A DNA stretch of 28,559 nt from contig NZ_CAJPRT010000020.1 in NCBI RefSeq assembly GCF_905373215.1, positions 1 to 28,559 on the forward strand, given 5' to 3'. Below, one piece after another: positions 1-8,318 of the stretch. This DNA comes from an uncultured Campylobacter sp. GTDB taxonomy: Bacteria; Campylobacterota; Campylobacteria; Campylobacterales; Campylobacteraceae. Numbering within the stretch: position 1 is the first letter of the stretch; each line of letters opens with the position of its first letter. A model generated the notes under the pieces. It had not been told where the DNA came from. It saw nothing but the letters and a program-made list of their open reading frames with translations, and did not search any database. The position numbers and the translations under genes were made by a program.

Positions 1-132
1 TAGTATTGGCTATCGACGTAAGAAAATATATAAATTTTAAGACGAATAAAAACAAAAATGCAAGTATAGATATGAAAAATACTCTGAAACTACCTGTTTC
101 TATATATTTTCTTACGTCGATAGCCAATACTA
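1..132. repeat. Perfect 32-bp inverted repeat with 68-bp spacer at the window edge
   Basis: Bases 1-32 are the exact reverse complement of bases 101-132. The next inner pair (33 and 100) does not match, so the arms end sharply. The outer limit cannot be seen because the window starts at base 1. Both arms lie inside the open frame of the partial membrane-protein gene. One arm encodes LAIDVRKYI and the other YFLTSIANT. This could be a real hairpin or small invertible segment, or a fold-back artefact at a contig end. Confidence 0.9.
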
Positions 133-739
133 ATATACAGATTAATAAAAAAGCGATTATCGTAGCATATGGATCAAATTTTAAGAAGAATCTATAAAAA
201 GCGCCTTGCCTCCTAAGCCACTCATTATCTCTTGCAAAATAGGCTCTTTTTACATCCTTAAGATCATCTAAGAATATAGTTTTTTCAGGCATTTTGTTTG
301 TACAATAAGTAACTCGATCATTATAAAATTTTACAAATTTCTTATTAAAAAAATTTGTAAAATATTCCATTATGATAGGCAATCCGAAAAATGGAAATAC
401 TATAAAAAGCTGATTATATCTAGTTTGATTGGGTTCGTATGAATACATAAAAATCATAATCGCAAGCGTGCATACCGTAGCAAGAACTATATAAAAATTC
501 GTCCTATCTTTGAGCGCTAAAGGCTCTTTATTATAATCACTAGCGCAACTCGGATTTTGTTCAAATTTATTAGATTTTTCGTTTGTATTTATCGTAGAGT
601 CATCCGTAAGTTTTTCAAATTTAGAGTTTTTACTGTCAGAATTTCTGGCATTAGAATTCTCCTGTGATCCTTGCTCTAAATTTTGACGCCGTTCATTTAA
701 AATTTTATTTGGCTTCTCAAGCCTCTGTTTTCTATCCAT
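1..739 (-). CDS. Partial membrane protein of unknown function (C-terminus beyond left edge)
   Basis: Reading leftward from an ATG at 739, the frame stays open for 246 codons to the window edge, so the 3' end is missing. The first ~75 residues are polar and low in complexity (Asn, Lys, Glu, Ser). Then come a hydrophobic pair (about residues 85-130, separated by a short polar loop), a soluble stretch, and another hydrophobic pair from about residue 190 to the edge. No known family is recognised. The segment DYNKEP...LKD just before the first membrane helix matches DYDKEP...IKD in the upstream 290-aa protein, so the two are probably paralogues. The gap to that gene is 17 bp, which suggests co-transcription. 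The ribosome site is weak. The last helices are encoded across a 32-bp inverted repeat, so the extreme C-terminal part could be an assembly artefact. Confidence 0.7.
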   Translation of the reverse strand, partial: MDRKQRLEKPNKILNERRQNLEQGSQENSNARNSDSKNSKFEKLTDDSTINTNEKSNKFEQNPSCASDYNKEPLALKDRTNFYIVLATVCTLAIMIFMYSYEPNQTRYNQLFIVFPFFGLPIIMEYFTNFFNKKFVKFYNDRVTYCTNKMPEKTIFLDDLKDVKRAYFARDNEWLRRQGAFYRFFLKFDPYATIIAFLLICILVLAIDVRKYIETGSFRVFFISILAFLFLFVLKFIYFLTSIANT

Positions 740-756
740 CTTTTATTCTTTATAGC

Positions 757-1629
757 CTACACAAAAATTTGCGGCCGGATTTTATCTAAATTTTTCCCTA
801 TTTTGAGTAGAAAATAGGCTTTTAGCTCTTTGTATTCTTTACTTGTTAATATGCTTACTTCGATATAATTACCATTGCTCATAAAAATAAGGCTGTCGTT
901 TCCTATGTCAAATCCCAAATTTTTCTTAAATCTAAATATGATTAAGGGCGCAAACGCCAAAAATAAGGAGATCGGCACAATTAAAATTCCATAAGAAATT
1001 TTATTTTTAAAAGTTGCTACCAAAGATAAAAGGATTATCCACGTAAACACGACAAAAAATGTTGAAATTTTACCTTTTTTCGTCATTTTAAAAGTGGATG
1101 GCCCCAAGGTGCGTTTTATTGCAATTATTTCGGATAAATTTATAGAGTATAGAGTCGCCCTCTTTTTCTCTGAATAATATTCGATAACTGAATTTTTAAA
1201 TTTTATATAGCAGGTGCCAAATTTACCAGGAAGTTCTAGCCAGCGTTTAACGGATCTTGGCGAGTCTTGCCTTGTTCCAAAATCTATGAAATTAAGAAAA
1301 TACAGAAATGGCGAATAAAATTTAATCATCTCTATTGAATTATCTTTTATGATTATCGGCTCTTTGTCGTAATCTCTTGTTTGAGTTTTAAAATTTTGCG
1401 AGGGCGTATCAGTGGTGCAAGAGAAATCGCTTTGCGATTTTTGTTCAACGGCATTCGTAAAATTTCGTTCGCTGGCATTTATAGAATTTTGCCCGCCATC
1501 GCTCGTAAATTTTAGCCCGCCGCCCGCCAAATTTCGCTTATCGCAATTTTTATTTTGTAAGAAATCCTTTATATTTTTATCATACCGCGTTTTGCTTATG
1601 CCAAACCTAGCAATTTCGTCGTTATGCAT
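757..1629 (-). CDS. Hypothetical protein with two membrane helices, possibly bacterial PH-like
   Basis: A 290-aa protein whose ATG at 1629 is preceded by a strong ribosome site (AAGGAGGAG). Residues ~1-95 are polar and low in complexity, and in DNA they are built of the same AAATTT/GCCGC words that fill intergenic spaces here. Residues ~120-190 are a beta-rich soluble part, then come two adjacent membrane helices (~190-235) and a short C-terminal soluble part. A helical hairpin inside a small beta domain resembles YcxB/YdbT-type bacterial PH-like membrane proteins, but this is a fold guess without a diagnostic motif. It lies 62 bp downstream of trpF and 17 bp upstream of a shorter paralogue-like gene. 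The function is unknown. Confidence 0.6.
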   Translation of the reverse strand: MHNDEIARFGISKTRYDKNIKDFLQNKNCDKRNLAGGGLKFTSDGGQNSINASERNFTNAVEQKSQSDFSCTTDTPSQNFKTQTRDYDKEPIIIKDNSIEMIKFYSPFLYFLNFIDFGTRQDSPRSVKRWLELPGKFGTCYIKFKNSVIEYYSEKKRATLYSINLSEIIAIKRTLGPSTFKMTKKGKISTFFVVFTWIILLSLVATFKNKISYGILIVPISLFLAFAPLIIFRFKKNLGFDIGNDSLIFMSNGNYIEVSILTSKEYKELKAYFLLKIGKNLDKIRPQIFV

Positions 1630-1691
1630 TTGGCTCCTCCTTATACACGCTTTATTTAGATATAACTATCGCGCGAGTTTGCACGCAGAGA

Positions 1692-3467
1692 TCAGCCTTG
1701 CGCATTTTTTAAAATTTGCAAAATTTCGCTTATCCTTTGTGGATCTTTAATACCTCGCGCGTCCTCCACGCGGCTGTTTAGATCGATAGCATAAGGACGT
1801 AGCGCGAGCGCCTCACGGATATTTTGCACGCCGATACCGCCTGCAAGAATAAAAGAGATCGCACCGCTTTTAGCAGCAGCGCTATGTTTATCCGCACTAT
1901 CATCCTTTGTGGCACCCAGATTGTCCACTTCGCCGCCGTCATTCGCAATATTTGGCGCACTCGCCTCATAGTCGCTTGCGCCTCGATCATTGACGCCTTC
2001 GCTTGCGGGTCTTACACCGCTCAGCCGAGTGGTAGCACACGCATTAAATTTGCACTCATCGCCATTCTTTTCGGCGCGACGATCGGCACTCGTTTCTTGT
2101 TTTGTATTGCCCAATCGAACAATATCATGTGCTCGCTCGCTCGCTTCATTGCTATTAGAGGCACAGCACACGTCGCTTACCATCTTGAACTTCAAATTTC
2201 CGTTTTCGCTATGCTTCACGAAAGAATTGCCGCAGCTGCCGTTTTTATCGCGCTTTAAATTCCCCTCGCTATATCTGTTACAGATCGCGCTATGTTTAAG
2301 ATGGCTCCTTGCGCCGTCTGAGCCTTGAGCTGTGCCCGCTACATAGCATTTTTCGTCGCTTCCTGCATCATTTTGCGTATTGCAGCGCCCGCTAGTAGAA
2401 TCGTATTTTGTGTCGTCTATGCTTTGAACCGTGCTGCCCGTGCAATATTTTTTATCACGTGGCGCGTCGTATTGTCCTTCGTAGTCAAGCCCTACGCGTC
2501 GCAACAGATCCCAGTCAAAGCTCACGCCGTTACCGCCCAAGCTCGCTCCTTTGGCGTCGAATAAGATCCGATCACAGCTCAAACCCTTAAGTGACGGCAT
2601 CTCAGCACCGATGCTTAGCACCTGCCACGCCTCTATGCCTGCCGCGTTAAGCCACGCTTTGAAATCCGCGCTTATGCGCCCATAAATTTGAGCGCAGTCC
2701 AGCTCGCAAAGGTTGCAAATTTTTAAAATTTGCTCCTCGCTTAGAGCTTCCGCGTCTAAAATTTCAGAATTTAGATCCTTTATAGAAGCAGGCGCGGCGC
2801 AGTTTGCGTTTAAATTTACGCTCAAATCCTCGCGCTCGTTTTCGTAAAATTCTATACTGCTGCTCGTGCCCGCGTAAATTTTATCTTCACAAATTTCTTC
2901 GCCGCGAGCTTTGCTGCTAAAATTTTTACATTCGCACGCGGCAGCGCTGTGTTTTTCGGAGCTCAAAGCAAAAACTCCGACGCACTTTGCGCCGTTTTGG
3001 TGCGCGATATGCGCGATCTCGCGCGCTGTCTCTATGCTGACGCAACGCTTGGAGCTTGATACAAAAATCACGCCTAAAAAATCCACACGCACGCCCGAGT
3101 TGTCGCCCAGATTTCGCGAATCGTTGCCAAAATTTTTATCGCAATCGCAATTTTGATCGGGCGTAAAATTTACATGATTTTGCGCACGGCAGGTAAAATT
3201 CTCGCCGCCCTGATTAAAATTTTGCGAGAAATCCTTGCTGCCGGAATTTCGCGTAGCATTCTCGGCGCCCGAATTAAAATTCCGCCTAGAATTTTCGCCG
3301 CAAAAATTAGGAGTTTTTATCGAGCTCTCGCTACCCGATTGCGGTAAATTTTTAGCGCCGTCCGCGCACTCTAAATTTGCGCAAAAAACTGAGCTGCACG
3401 CTAGCACGGCGCGGGCTTCGGCGGCGCTTTTGATGCCGCAAATTTTTATCTTACTTCTGTACGACAT
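1692..3467 (-). CDS. trpF: Phosphoribosylanthranilate isomerase with three large inserts
   Basis: TrpF isomerises N-(5'-phosphoribosyl)anthranilate to CdRP in tryptophan synthesis. The (beta/alpha)8 core is recognisable in pieces: KICGI (7-11, catalytic Cys10), GVIFVSSSKRCVS (132-144), CAQIYGR (258-264), ILFDAKG...GGNG..FDW (301-319, with Asp304 as likely general acid), and LAGGIG...DLNSRVED..GIKD (541-575). The usual length is ~200 aa, but this frame gives 591 aa. The extra length lies in three polar, repeat-like inserts: residues ~34-125, ~171-240 and ~332-534. The frame is open throughout and the core order is intact, so the gene may work, with inserts looped out of the barrel. The ATG at 3467 overlaps the methyltransferase gene by 17 bp. 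No trpB or trpA follows; the next gene is a membrane hypothetical. Confidence 0.88.
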   Translation of the reverse strand: MSYRSKIKICGIKSAAEARAVLACSSVFCANLECADGAKNLPQSGSESSIKTPNFCGENSRRNFNSGAENATRNSGSKDFSQNFNQGGENFTCRAQNHVNFTPDQNCDCDKNFGNDSRNLGDNSGVRVDFLGVIFVSSSKRCVSIETAREIAHIAHQNGAKCVGVFALSSEKHSAAACECKNFSSKARGEEICEDKIYAGTSSSIEFYENEREDLSVNLNANCAAPASIKDLNSEILDAEALSEEQILKICNLCELDCAQIYGRISADFKAWLNAAGIEAWQVLSIGAEMPSLKGLSCDRILFDAKGASLGGNGVSFDWDLLRRVGLDYEGQYDAPRDKKYCTGSTVQSIDDTKYDSTSGRCNTQNDAGSDEKCYVAGTAQGSDGARSHLKHSAICNRYSEGNLKRDKNGSCGNSFVKHSENGNLKFKMVSDVCCASNSNEASERAHDIVRLGNTKQETSADRRAEKNGDECKFNACATTRLSGVRPASEGVNDRGASDYEASAPNIANDGGEVDNLGATKDDSADKHSAAAKSGAISFILAGGIGVQNIREALALRPYAIDLNSRVEDARGIKDPQRISEILQILKNAQG

Positions 3468-4572
3468 ATAAAAATTCCGTCACGTAAAGCTCGCGCGCGT
3501 TTAAATTTCTGCTCGCACGGTAGGTCGGATAGCGGATCTCTATCGTGCGCACGGAGCCGATGTGCGCGAGGTTTTTTAAAAATTCCGCCTTAGAGATAAA
3601 GCCCTCGGAATTAAAAGAGATTATTAAAAATTTCGCCGGAAATTCCGCCAGCAGCGCGAAAAATTCCTCCGCAGCGCTTGATTTTTTATTATACGCCGAG
3701 CGGTTCCAGTCTGCGGGGATCCCAGAGACCCTGCTAAGCTCGGCGACGTTTGGGCTCTTACCCTCGTTTATAAAATCCGCGATCAAATTTAGCATGAAAT
3801 AGTTCGAGCCGTAGGGATGCTGATTGTATGGCGGGTCGAAATATGCGACGTCAAGCTGCGAAAAGCGCTCGCGCGCACTCTTTGCGAAGCGCGCGGCATC
3901 CTCTTGAAAGACCGCGCTTTCGTAGGCGAAATTTGAAAGCACCGGCAGGCGCAGGGAAATCTCGCCCATTATGCGAGCTAGCGCGTTTTCGCCGCTGCCG
4001 CCGAACTTGCCCACGCCCGCTTTGTCCTTGTAAAAGCCCTTAAAAACGCCGCCCGTGTTTGAGTGGATGCTCGCCTCGCTAAGCAGCGGCGCGGTGAAAA
4101 AATCGCGAAATTCTTGCGGGATTTTGCTAATCTGCTCGCAGAGCCCGCCTAAAATTAGGGCGTTTCGGCGCGTGTAAAAAGCGCGCTCGCCCGCCTTGAT
4201 ATTCTCATCGTCCTTCGGTGCGTACAGCTCGCTAAAAAAGCTCTCCTTCGGCGTGAAATTTCTTAAAATTTCAGCGTGTAGCTCGCTCAATTCTCGCCAT
4301 AGCTCATCGCTGAAATTTGAAAGATAGCAGGAGTTTATCGCGCGCGAGTAGCCCTCCAGATCGTTTGCGATCACGAGGTTTGAGTGCGCTTTAGCCAGTC
4401 GCGCGACGATGCCGCTGCCGCTAAAGACGTCCGCGAAGCTGATCTTGCTCTGCCCAAGCTCCGCCTTAATCTCGCAGATCGCCCGCTCTATCGGCGCTAG
4501 CAGCGAGCGCTTGTTGCCCAGATAGCTGATGAGCTGCTCGCTTAAAAACTCCCTCTTTTCGCCGCTAGCCAT
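3451..4572 (-). CDS. D12-class (Dam-like) DNA adenine-N6 methyltransferase
   Basis: A 373-aa protein with the order typical of D12-class adenine methyltransferases. The sequence YLGNKRSLL (17-25) matches the N-terminal AdoMet-binding motif, DVFSGSG (48-54) the FxGxG motif, ANDLE (69-73) follows, and FDPPY (245-249) is the catalytic motif. These enzymes transfer a methyl group from AdoMet to N6 of adenine in a short DNA site. The recognition site cannot be read from sequence. Its ATG follows the trpGD stop codon with no gap, and its end overlaps trpF by 17 bp, so it is embedded in the trp operon. No restriction endonuclease gene is next to it, so it is probably an orphan methyltransferase. Confidence 0.85.
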   Translation of the reverse strand: MASGEKREFLSEQLISYLGNKRSLLAPIERAICEIKAELGQSKISFADVFSGSGIVARLAKAHSNLVIANDLEGYSRAINSCYLSNFSDELWRELSELHAEILRNFTPKESFFSELYAPKDDENIKAGERAFYTRRNALILGGLCEQISKIPQEFRDFFTAPLLSEASIHSNTGGVFKGFYKDKAGVGKFGGSGENALARIMGEISLRLPVLSNFAYESAVFQEDAARFAKSARERFSQLDVAYFDPPYNQHPYGSNYFMLNLIADFINEGKSPNVAELSRVSGIPADWNRSAYNKKSSAAEEFFALLAEFPAKFLIISFNSEGFISKAEFLKNLAHIGSVRTIEIRYPTYRASRNLNARELYVTEFLYVVQK

Positions 4573-6186
4573 CTAAGCTCTCACCCCTACGTAGTTTTCG
4601 TAAAATTCCCACGTCTTGCCCGATTTGATCGCCTCTAAAATGAGCGGCTTAGCCTCTGCAGGGCTTGAGACGACATCCGTGCAGTATAGCGCAAACATCG
4701 CATTTAGCACTACGATATCAAATTTCGGCCCGCTCAGCTCGCCTTTTAAAATTTGCTTTAAAATCTCGGCATTGGCCTCGCCGTCGCCGCCCTCTATATC
4801 GCCGTGAAACGCTCGCGCAAAGCCGAACTGCTCGGGATTTACGCGGTATTCTAAAATTTTGCCGTCCTTGACCTCGTGGATTAGCGTCTCGTCGCACAGG
4901 CTGATCTCATCCATACCGTCCATGCCGTGTACCACCAGAGCGTGCTTGCGCCCCAAAATCATCAGCGTTTCGGCGATGAGCCCGTTTACTTCCTCCAGAT
5001 AATTTCCTACGATCTGATTGCTTAGGCTTAAATTCGGATTTAGCAGCGGCCCCATTATATTAAAGACGGTGCCGATTTTTAGACGGTTTCGCACCTCTTT
5101 GACCTCGGCGGTGATCTTGTGAAAAAACGGCGCGTGAAAAAACGCTAGCCCGGTGCGATCTAGCAGCGCCCTAATCTGCGCAAGATCGCTAAGTAGCGGC
5201 ACGCCCAAAGCATCCAGCGCATCGGAGCTTCCCGATCTGCTGGTAATGGCGCGGTTGCCGTGCTTAGCGACGCGTACGCCGAAGCTTGCCGCGATAAAGG
5301 CCACGGTCGTTGAGATATTGATCGTCTTTAGTCTATCGCCGCCCGTGCCCACGATGTCAAACATCGGGCTCGGATCGTCGTAGGTGATCGAGTATTTTAA
5401 GATACTGCGCACGAGCGCTGTAAGGCTGCTTGGATAGAGCGATTTTTCGCTGATCAGCACGAGCAGCCCCGCAAGCTGCACGATGTCGTAATCCTGCTCG
5501 TAAAGCGCCTTGCAAATGACGGCGTAATCGTCGCTATCTAGCGGGAAGCCCTTTTGTAGCTTCAACATAAACGGGGCGAAATTTACCACGAGTTTCTCCT
5601 TTAAAATTATCTTTTTGCCGTAATTGATGAAATTTTCGATGATCTTTTTGCCGTATTGAGTAAAAAAGCTCTCGGGATGAAATTGAATGCCGAAAACCGG
5701 CTTATTTCGGTGCTTCATCGCCATTATAACGCCGTCATTTTCGCTCTTTGCTAAAATTTCAAACTCGCGCGACAACGTCGCTTCGTCCACATAAAGCGAG
5801 TGGTAGCGCATCACTTCGAATTTACGCGGCAGCCCGCTAAAAAGCACGCCGTCACTAAAAATTTCGATCACCGAGCTCTTGCCGTGAAGCGGCACCTCCA
5901 GCTGCTTTATCTCCGCGCCCGCCGCATATCCGATCGCCTGATGCCCCAAACACACGCCCAAAATCGGCACGCCCAAATCCGCGTGCAAAATCTCTAAGCA
6001 AACGCCGCTATCTTTTGGGTGATTTGGCCCGGGGCTTAGGATTATGTGAGATGGGGCAAGCTCGCGCACCTGCTGCAGCGTTATCTCGTCGTTGCGGAAG
6101 TAGCGCACCTCCTCGTCGCTTAACTCCAAAATGTATTGATAAATATTGAAAACGAAGCTGTCGTAATTATCTATCATTAAAATCAA
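4573..6186 (-). CDS. trpGD: Anthranilate synthase glutaminase / anthranilate phosphoribosyltransferase fusion
   Basis: A two-domain tryptophan enzyme of 537 aa. Residues 1-~190 are a class I glutamine amidotransferase (TrpG): MIDNYDSF at the start, nucleophile Cys79 in GVCLGHQ, and His170 and Glu172 in FHPES. It supplies ammonia to TrpE. Residues ~200-537 are TrpD, which joins anthranilate to PRPP: GTGGD (280-284), KHGNRAITSRSGS (308-320), FNIMGPLLNP (375-384) and GMDGMDE (421-427). The start is a TTG at 6186, chosen because AAGGA lies 7 nt upstream; the ATG at 6177 would be 16 nt from it. It is separated from trpE by 289 bp of AAATTT-rich DNA and directly abuts the methyltransferase gene. 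Confidence 0.95.
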   Translation of the reverse strand: MILMIDNYDSFVFNIYQYILELSDEEVRYFRNDEITLQQVRELAPSHIILSPGPNHPKDSGVCLEILHADLGVPILGVCLGHQAIGYAAGAEIKQLEVPLHGKSSVIEIFSDGVLFSGLPRKFEVMRYHSLYVDEATLSREFEILAKSENDGVIMAMKHRNKPVFGIQFHPESFFTQYGKKIIENFINYGKKIILKEKLVVNFAPFMLKLQKGFPLDSDDYAVICKALYEQDYDIVQLAGLLVLISEKSLYPSSLTALVRSILKYSITYDDPSPMFDIVGTGGDRLKTINISTTVAFIAASFGVRVAKHGNRAITSRSGSSDALDALGVPLLSDLAQIRALLDRTGLAFFHAPFFHKITAEVKEVRNRLKIGTVFNIMGPLLNPNLSLSNQIVGNYLEEVNGLIAETLMILGRKHALVVHGMDGMDEISLCDETLIHEVKDGKILEYRVNPEQFGFARAFHGDIEGGDGEANAEILKQILKGELSGPKFDIVVLNAMFALYCTDVVSSPAEAKPLILEAIKSGKTWEFYENYVGVRA

Positions 6187-6475
6187 AATTTTATCCTTTT
6201 TTAGGGCGTTCGCGCCTCTTTAAAATTCTAAATAGTTTAAATTTAACCGCTTTGTGGCGGACAAATCCGATGTCGCTGTAACGTCGCTAGCAGGCTAAAT
6301 TAAAATTCCGCGTCGTCTGCAACATTACCGCATCTGTCGCGACGTTGCACGGCTTTGCGGCGCCTAATGAAGCTAGCCGTAAATTTTAACGCTCTCACAG
6401 CGAACACGTTTTAAATTTAGCCGAATCAAACTCGCACCGAAAAGCGCCGCGCCCGGATGGTTAAATTTAAAGCGT

Positions 6476-8191
6476 CTAAACTTCCTCGCATAGCTCCTCG
6501 ATCGCCTTGAGCGGGCTCTTGCGCTTTTTGCAGATCTCCGCGTATTCGCTCTTTGGCGAGCTGTCGTAAACGATACCCGCGCCCGCTCCGATAAATACGA
6601 GATTACTTAGCATTTCGCAGCCAAAATTTTCCGCGTTAAATTTGGCAGCTTCAAACCGCATCGCGCGGCTAAAATGTGGCTCGCTCTCTAAATTTAGCGC
6701 CCCGCCGCCTGCGCGAGCTTTTAAATTTAATGTCGCGTCGCGTTTGCTTGCGCGAGCCGGTAAATTTTGCGCCTCGCCGCCGCCCTTTTGCGCTGCAGTA
6801 CCGCAAAACTCCGCCGTCTCGGGATTTTCACCGTCGCAAAGCCCCATCGCTTGGGAATTTATCCCGCCGCAAGCAGCGTTTAAATTTAAGTTGGAATTTC
6901 GCTTAAAATCCTCGTCCGAGCAGAAATTTTGCGCGTCGCGATTTACGAAGATCGCCGAGCGAATCAAGATCGCCTGCATCACGTCGCCGCTAAAGCGCCA
7001 AAATCCGATTCCGCCGCCGTAGATGCCGCGCTCATAGCGCTCCAGCTCATTTATGATCTGCATCGCGCGAATCTTCGGGCTGCCGCTTAGCGTGCCCGCA
7101 GGAAAGATAGTGCCGAGCACCTCAAACGCACTTACCCCGCGCGGTTTGGTGCCGTAAACCTCGCTTACGATGTGCATAACGCTTTCGTAGCGCACGATGC
7201 GCATCGCGTTTTGCACCCGCACCGAGGCGGGCGCGGCAAATTTGCCGATGTCGTTGCGAGCTAGATCGATCAGCATCCGATGCTCCGCAAGCTCCTTTTC
7301 GTCGCTTAAAAGCTCGCGCTCAAGCGCCGCGTCGGCCTCGGCATTCGCGCCTCTGCTGCGAGTACCCGCGATGGGAGCTACGAAAATTTCGTCCTTTTTG
7401 ATCTCCATGATCAGCTCGGGGCTAGAGCCCGCGACGCAGCCGTACGGCGTCGGGAAGTGAAACATATAGGGGCTCGGATTGTTCTTTTTGAGTCGCTCGT
7501 AAAACTCCAGGCTGCCCAGATTCGTGCCGACTTCTAAAATTTCGCCCAGCACGACCTGAAACACGTCGCCGCTTTTTATCTTTTCTTTTGCGGCCTCGAC
7601 CATCGCGCTAAAATGCGACTCCTCGGCGCCCAGATCGGTTAAAATTTTAAATTTAAGCTCTTTTTTGCACGGTGCGGGCTGCGGCGCGCTTTGCGATTTC
7701 ACCTCGCCTTTTATCGCAGCGTCCGTTCTTGCAGCACTCTGCGGCGTGCCTGCTGCTTCGGCGGATTGCTGCGAAGCCTGCGGGCTAAGCCCGCGCAGGC
7801 TTTCGTAAATTTGGGCATCTTTGCCGTAAAAATCGTAAATTTTGCTGATTTTATCGTAGCGCAGGTAGTTTGCGGCGTCGGCGTAAAAAAACGGCGGGAA
7901 GTCATACAGCGCCTGCTTTGGCGCGCCGATATTTTCAAACGCGCGCACGATGTCGTAGCCCAAAACGCCGAAAAGCCCGGCAAAGCTCGCGTTTTTAAAC
8001 TCGCTCGCGCCTTCTTTTGCGCCCTTTACCTCATCAAATTTAAGCCTCAAAGCCTCAAAACTCATCTTAAATCCATCGAAATAATCGCAATCAATGCCGA
8101 TGATGACCTGCCTGTCGTCCTCTGCGAGGTAGCTTTGTGGATGCGTCTTTAAAATTTCGCGGTAGTAAAACAGCGGCTCTTCTAAAAGCAT
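6476..8191 (-). CDS. trpE: Anthranilate synthase component I with two inserts
   Basis: TrpE makes anthranilate from chorismate and ammonia. The chorismate-binding core is clear: SPYMFHFPTPYG, GSSPELIM, APIAGTRSRG, LIDLARNDIG, GTIFPAGTLSGSPKIRAM, GIYGGGIGFW and GAGAGIVYDSSP. I place the start at the ATG at 8191, because AAGGA lies 5 nt upstream and a TATAAT box at 8217-8222 would be broken by the in-frame ATG at 8218. This gives 571 aa, longer than usual, mostly from an insert of ~105 residues (6608-6937) between the strand ending ILIRSAIF and the final GAGAGIV motif. A second Ala/Gln-rich stretch of ~40 residues lies at 7658-7786. The insert DNA is built of AAATTTAA and GCGC words like those between genes. 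The N-terminal LLEEPLFYY is near the position of the Trp-feedback LLES motif of other TrpE proteins, with Ser changed to Glu. Confidence 0.94.
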   Translation of the reverse strand: MLLEEPLFYYREILKTHPQSYLAEDDRQVIIGIDCDYFDGFKMSFEALRLKFDEVKGAKEGASEFKNASFAGLFGVLGYDIVRAFENIGAPKQALYDFPPFFYADAANYLRYDKISKIYDFYGKDAQIYESLRGLSPQASQQSAEAAGTPQSAARTDAAIKGEVKSQSAPQPAPCKKELKFKILTDLGAEESHFSAMVEAAKEKIKSGDVFQVVLGEILEVGTNLGSLEFYERLKKNNPSPYMFHFPTPYGCVAGSSPELIMEIKKDEIFVAPIAGTRSRGANAEADAALERELLSDEKELAEHRMLIDLARNDIGKFAAPASVRVQNAMRIVRYESVMHIVSEVYGTKPRGVSAFEVLGTIFPAGTLSGSPKIRAMQIINELERYERGIYGGGIGFWRFSGDVMQAILIRSAIFVNRDAQNFCSDEDFKRNSNLNLNAACGGINSQAMGLCDGENPETAEFCGTAAQKGGGEAQNLPARASKRDATLNLKARAGGGALNLESEPHFSRAMRFEAAKFNAENFGCEMLSNLVFIGAGAGIVYDSSPKSEYAEICKKRKSPLKAIEELCEEV

Positions 8192-8216
8192 TTTCGTCCT
8201 TGGAATTTTTAGCGCC

Positions 8217-8222
8217 ATTATA
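8217..8222 (-). promoter_or_regulatory. Predicted -10 box of trpE
   Basis: The minus strand reads TATAAT, followed ~19 nt after the expected start of transcription by the AAGGA-spaced ATG at 8191. No good -35 hexamer is visible, which is normal for sigma-70 promoters in Campylobacter. No leader peptide with tandem Trp codons fits between this box and trpE. Confidence 0.55.
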
Positions 8223-8318
8223 CGCTGCTTAGCTTAAATTTGAGTGGGCGGCGCGAGCTTAAGCGGGCTTGAATGCAAGCAAAATTTTAGTAAAATTAGC
8301 AAATTTCAAGGAGAGCGT

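Noticed and set aside
6..197. Plus-strand 63-aa open frame across the inverted repeat
   Set aside because: It is antisense to a 246-codon open frame encoding membrane helices, and has no ribosome site.
1824..2328. Overlapping plus-strand open frames opposite trpF
   Set aside because: They are antisense shadows of the third trpF insert; the minus-strand frame continues into recognisable TrpF motifs on both sides.
8192..8218. Longer trpE start at the ATG at 8218
   Set aside because: It overlaps a TATAAT box and has no ribosome site, while the ATG at 8191 has AAGGA 5 nt upstream.
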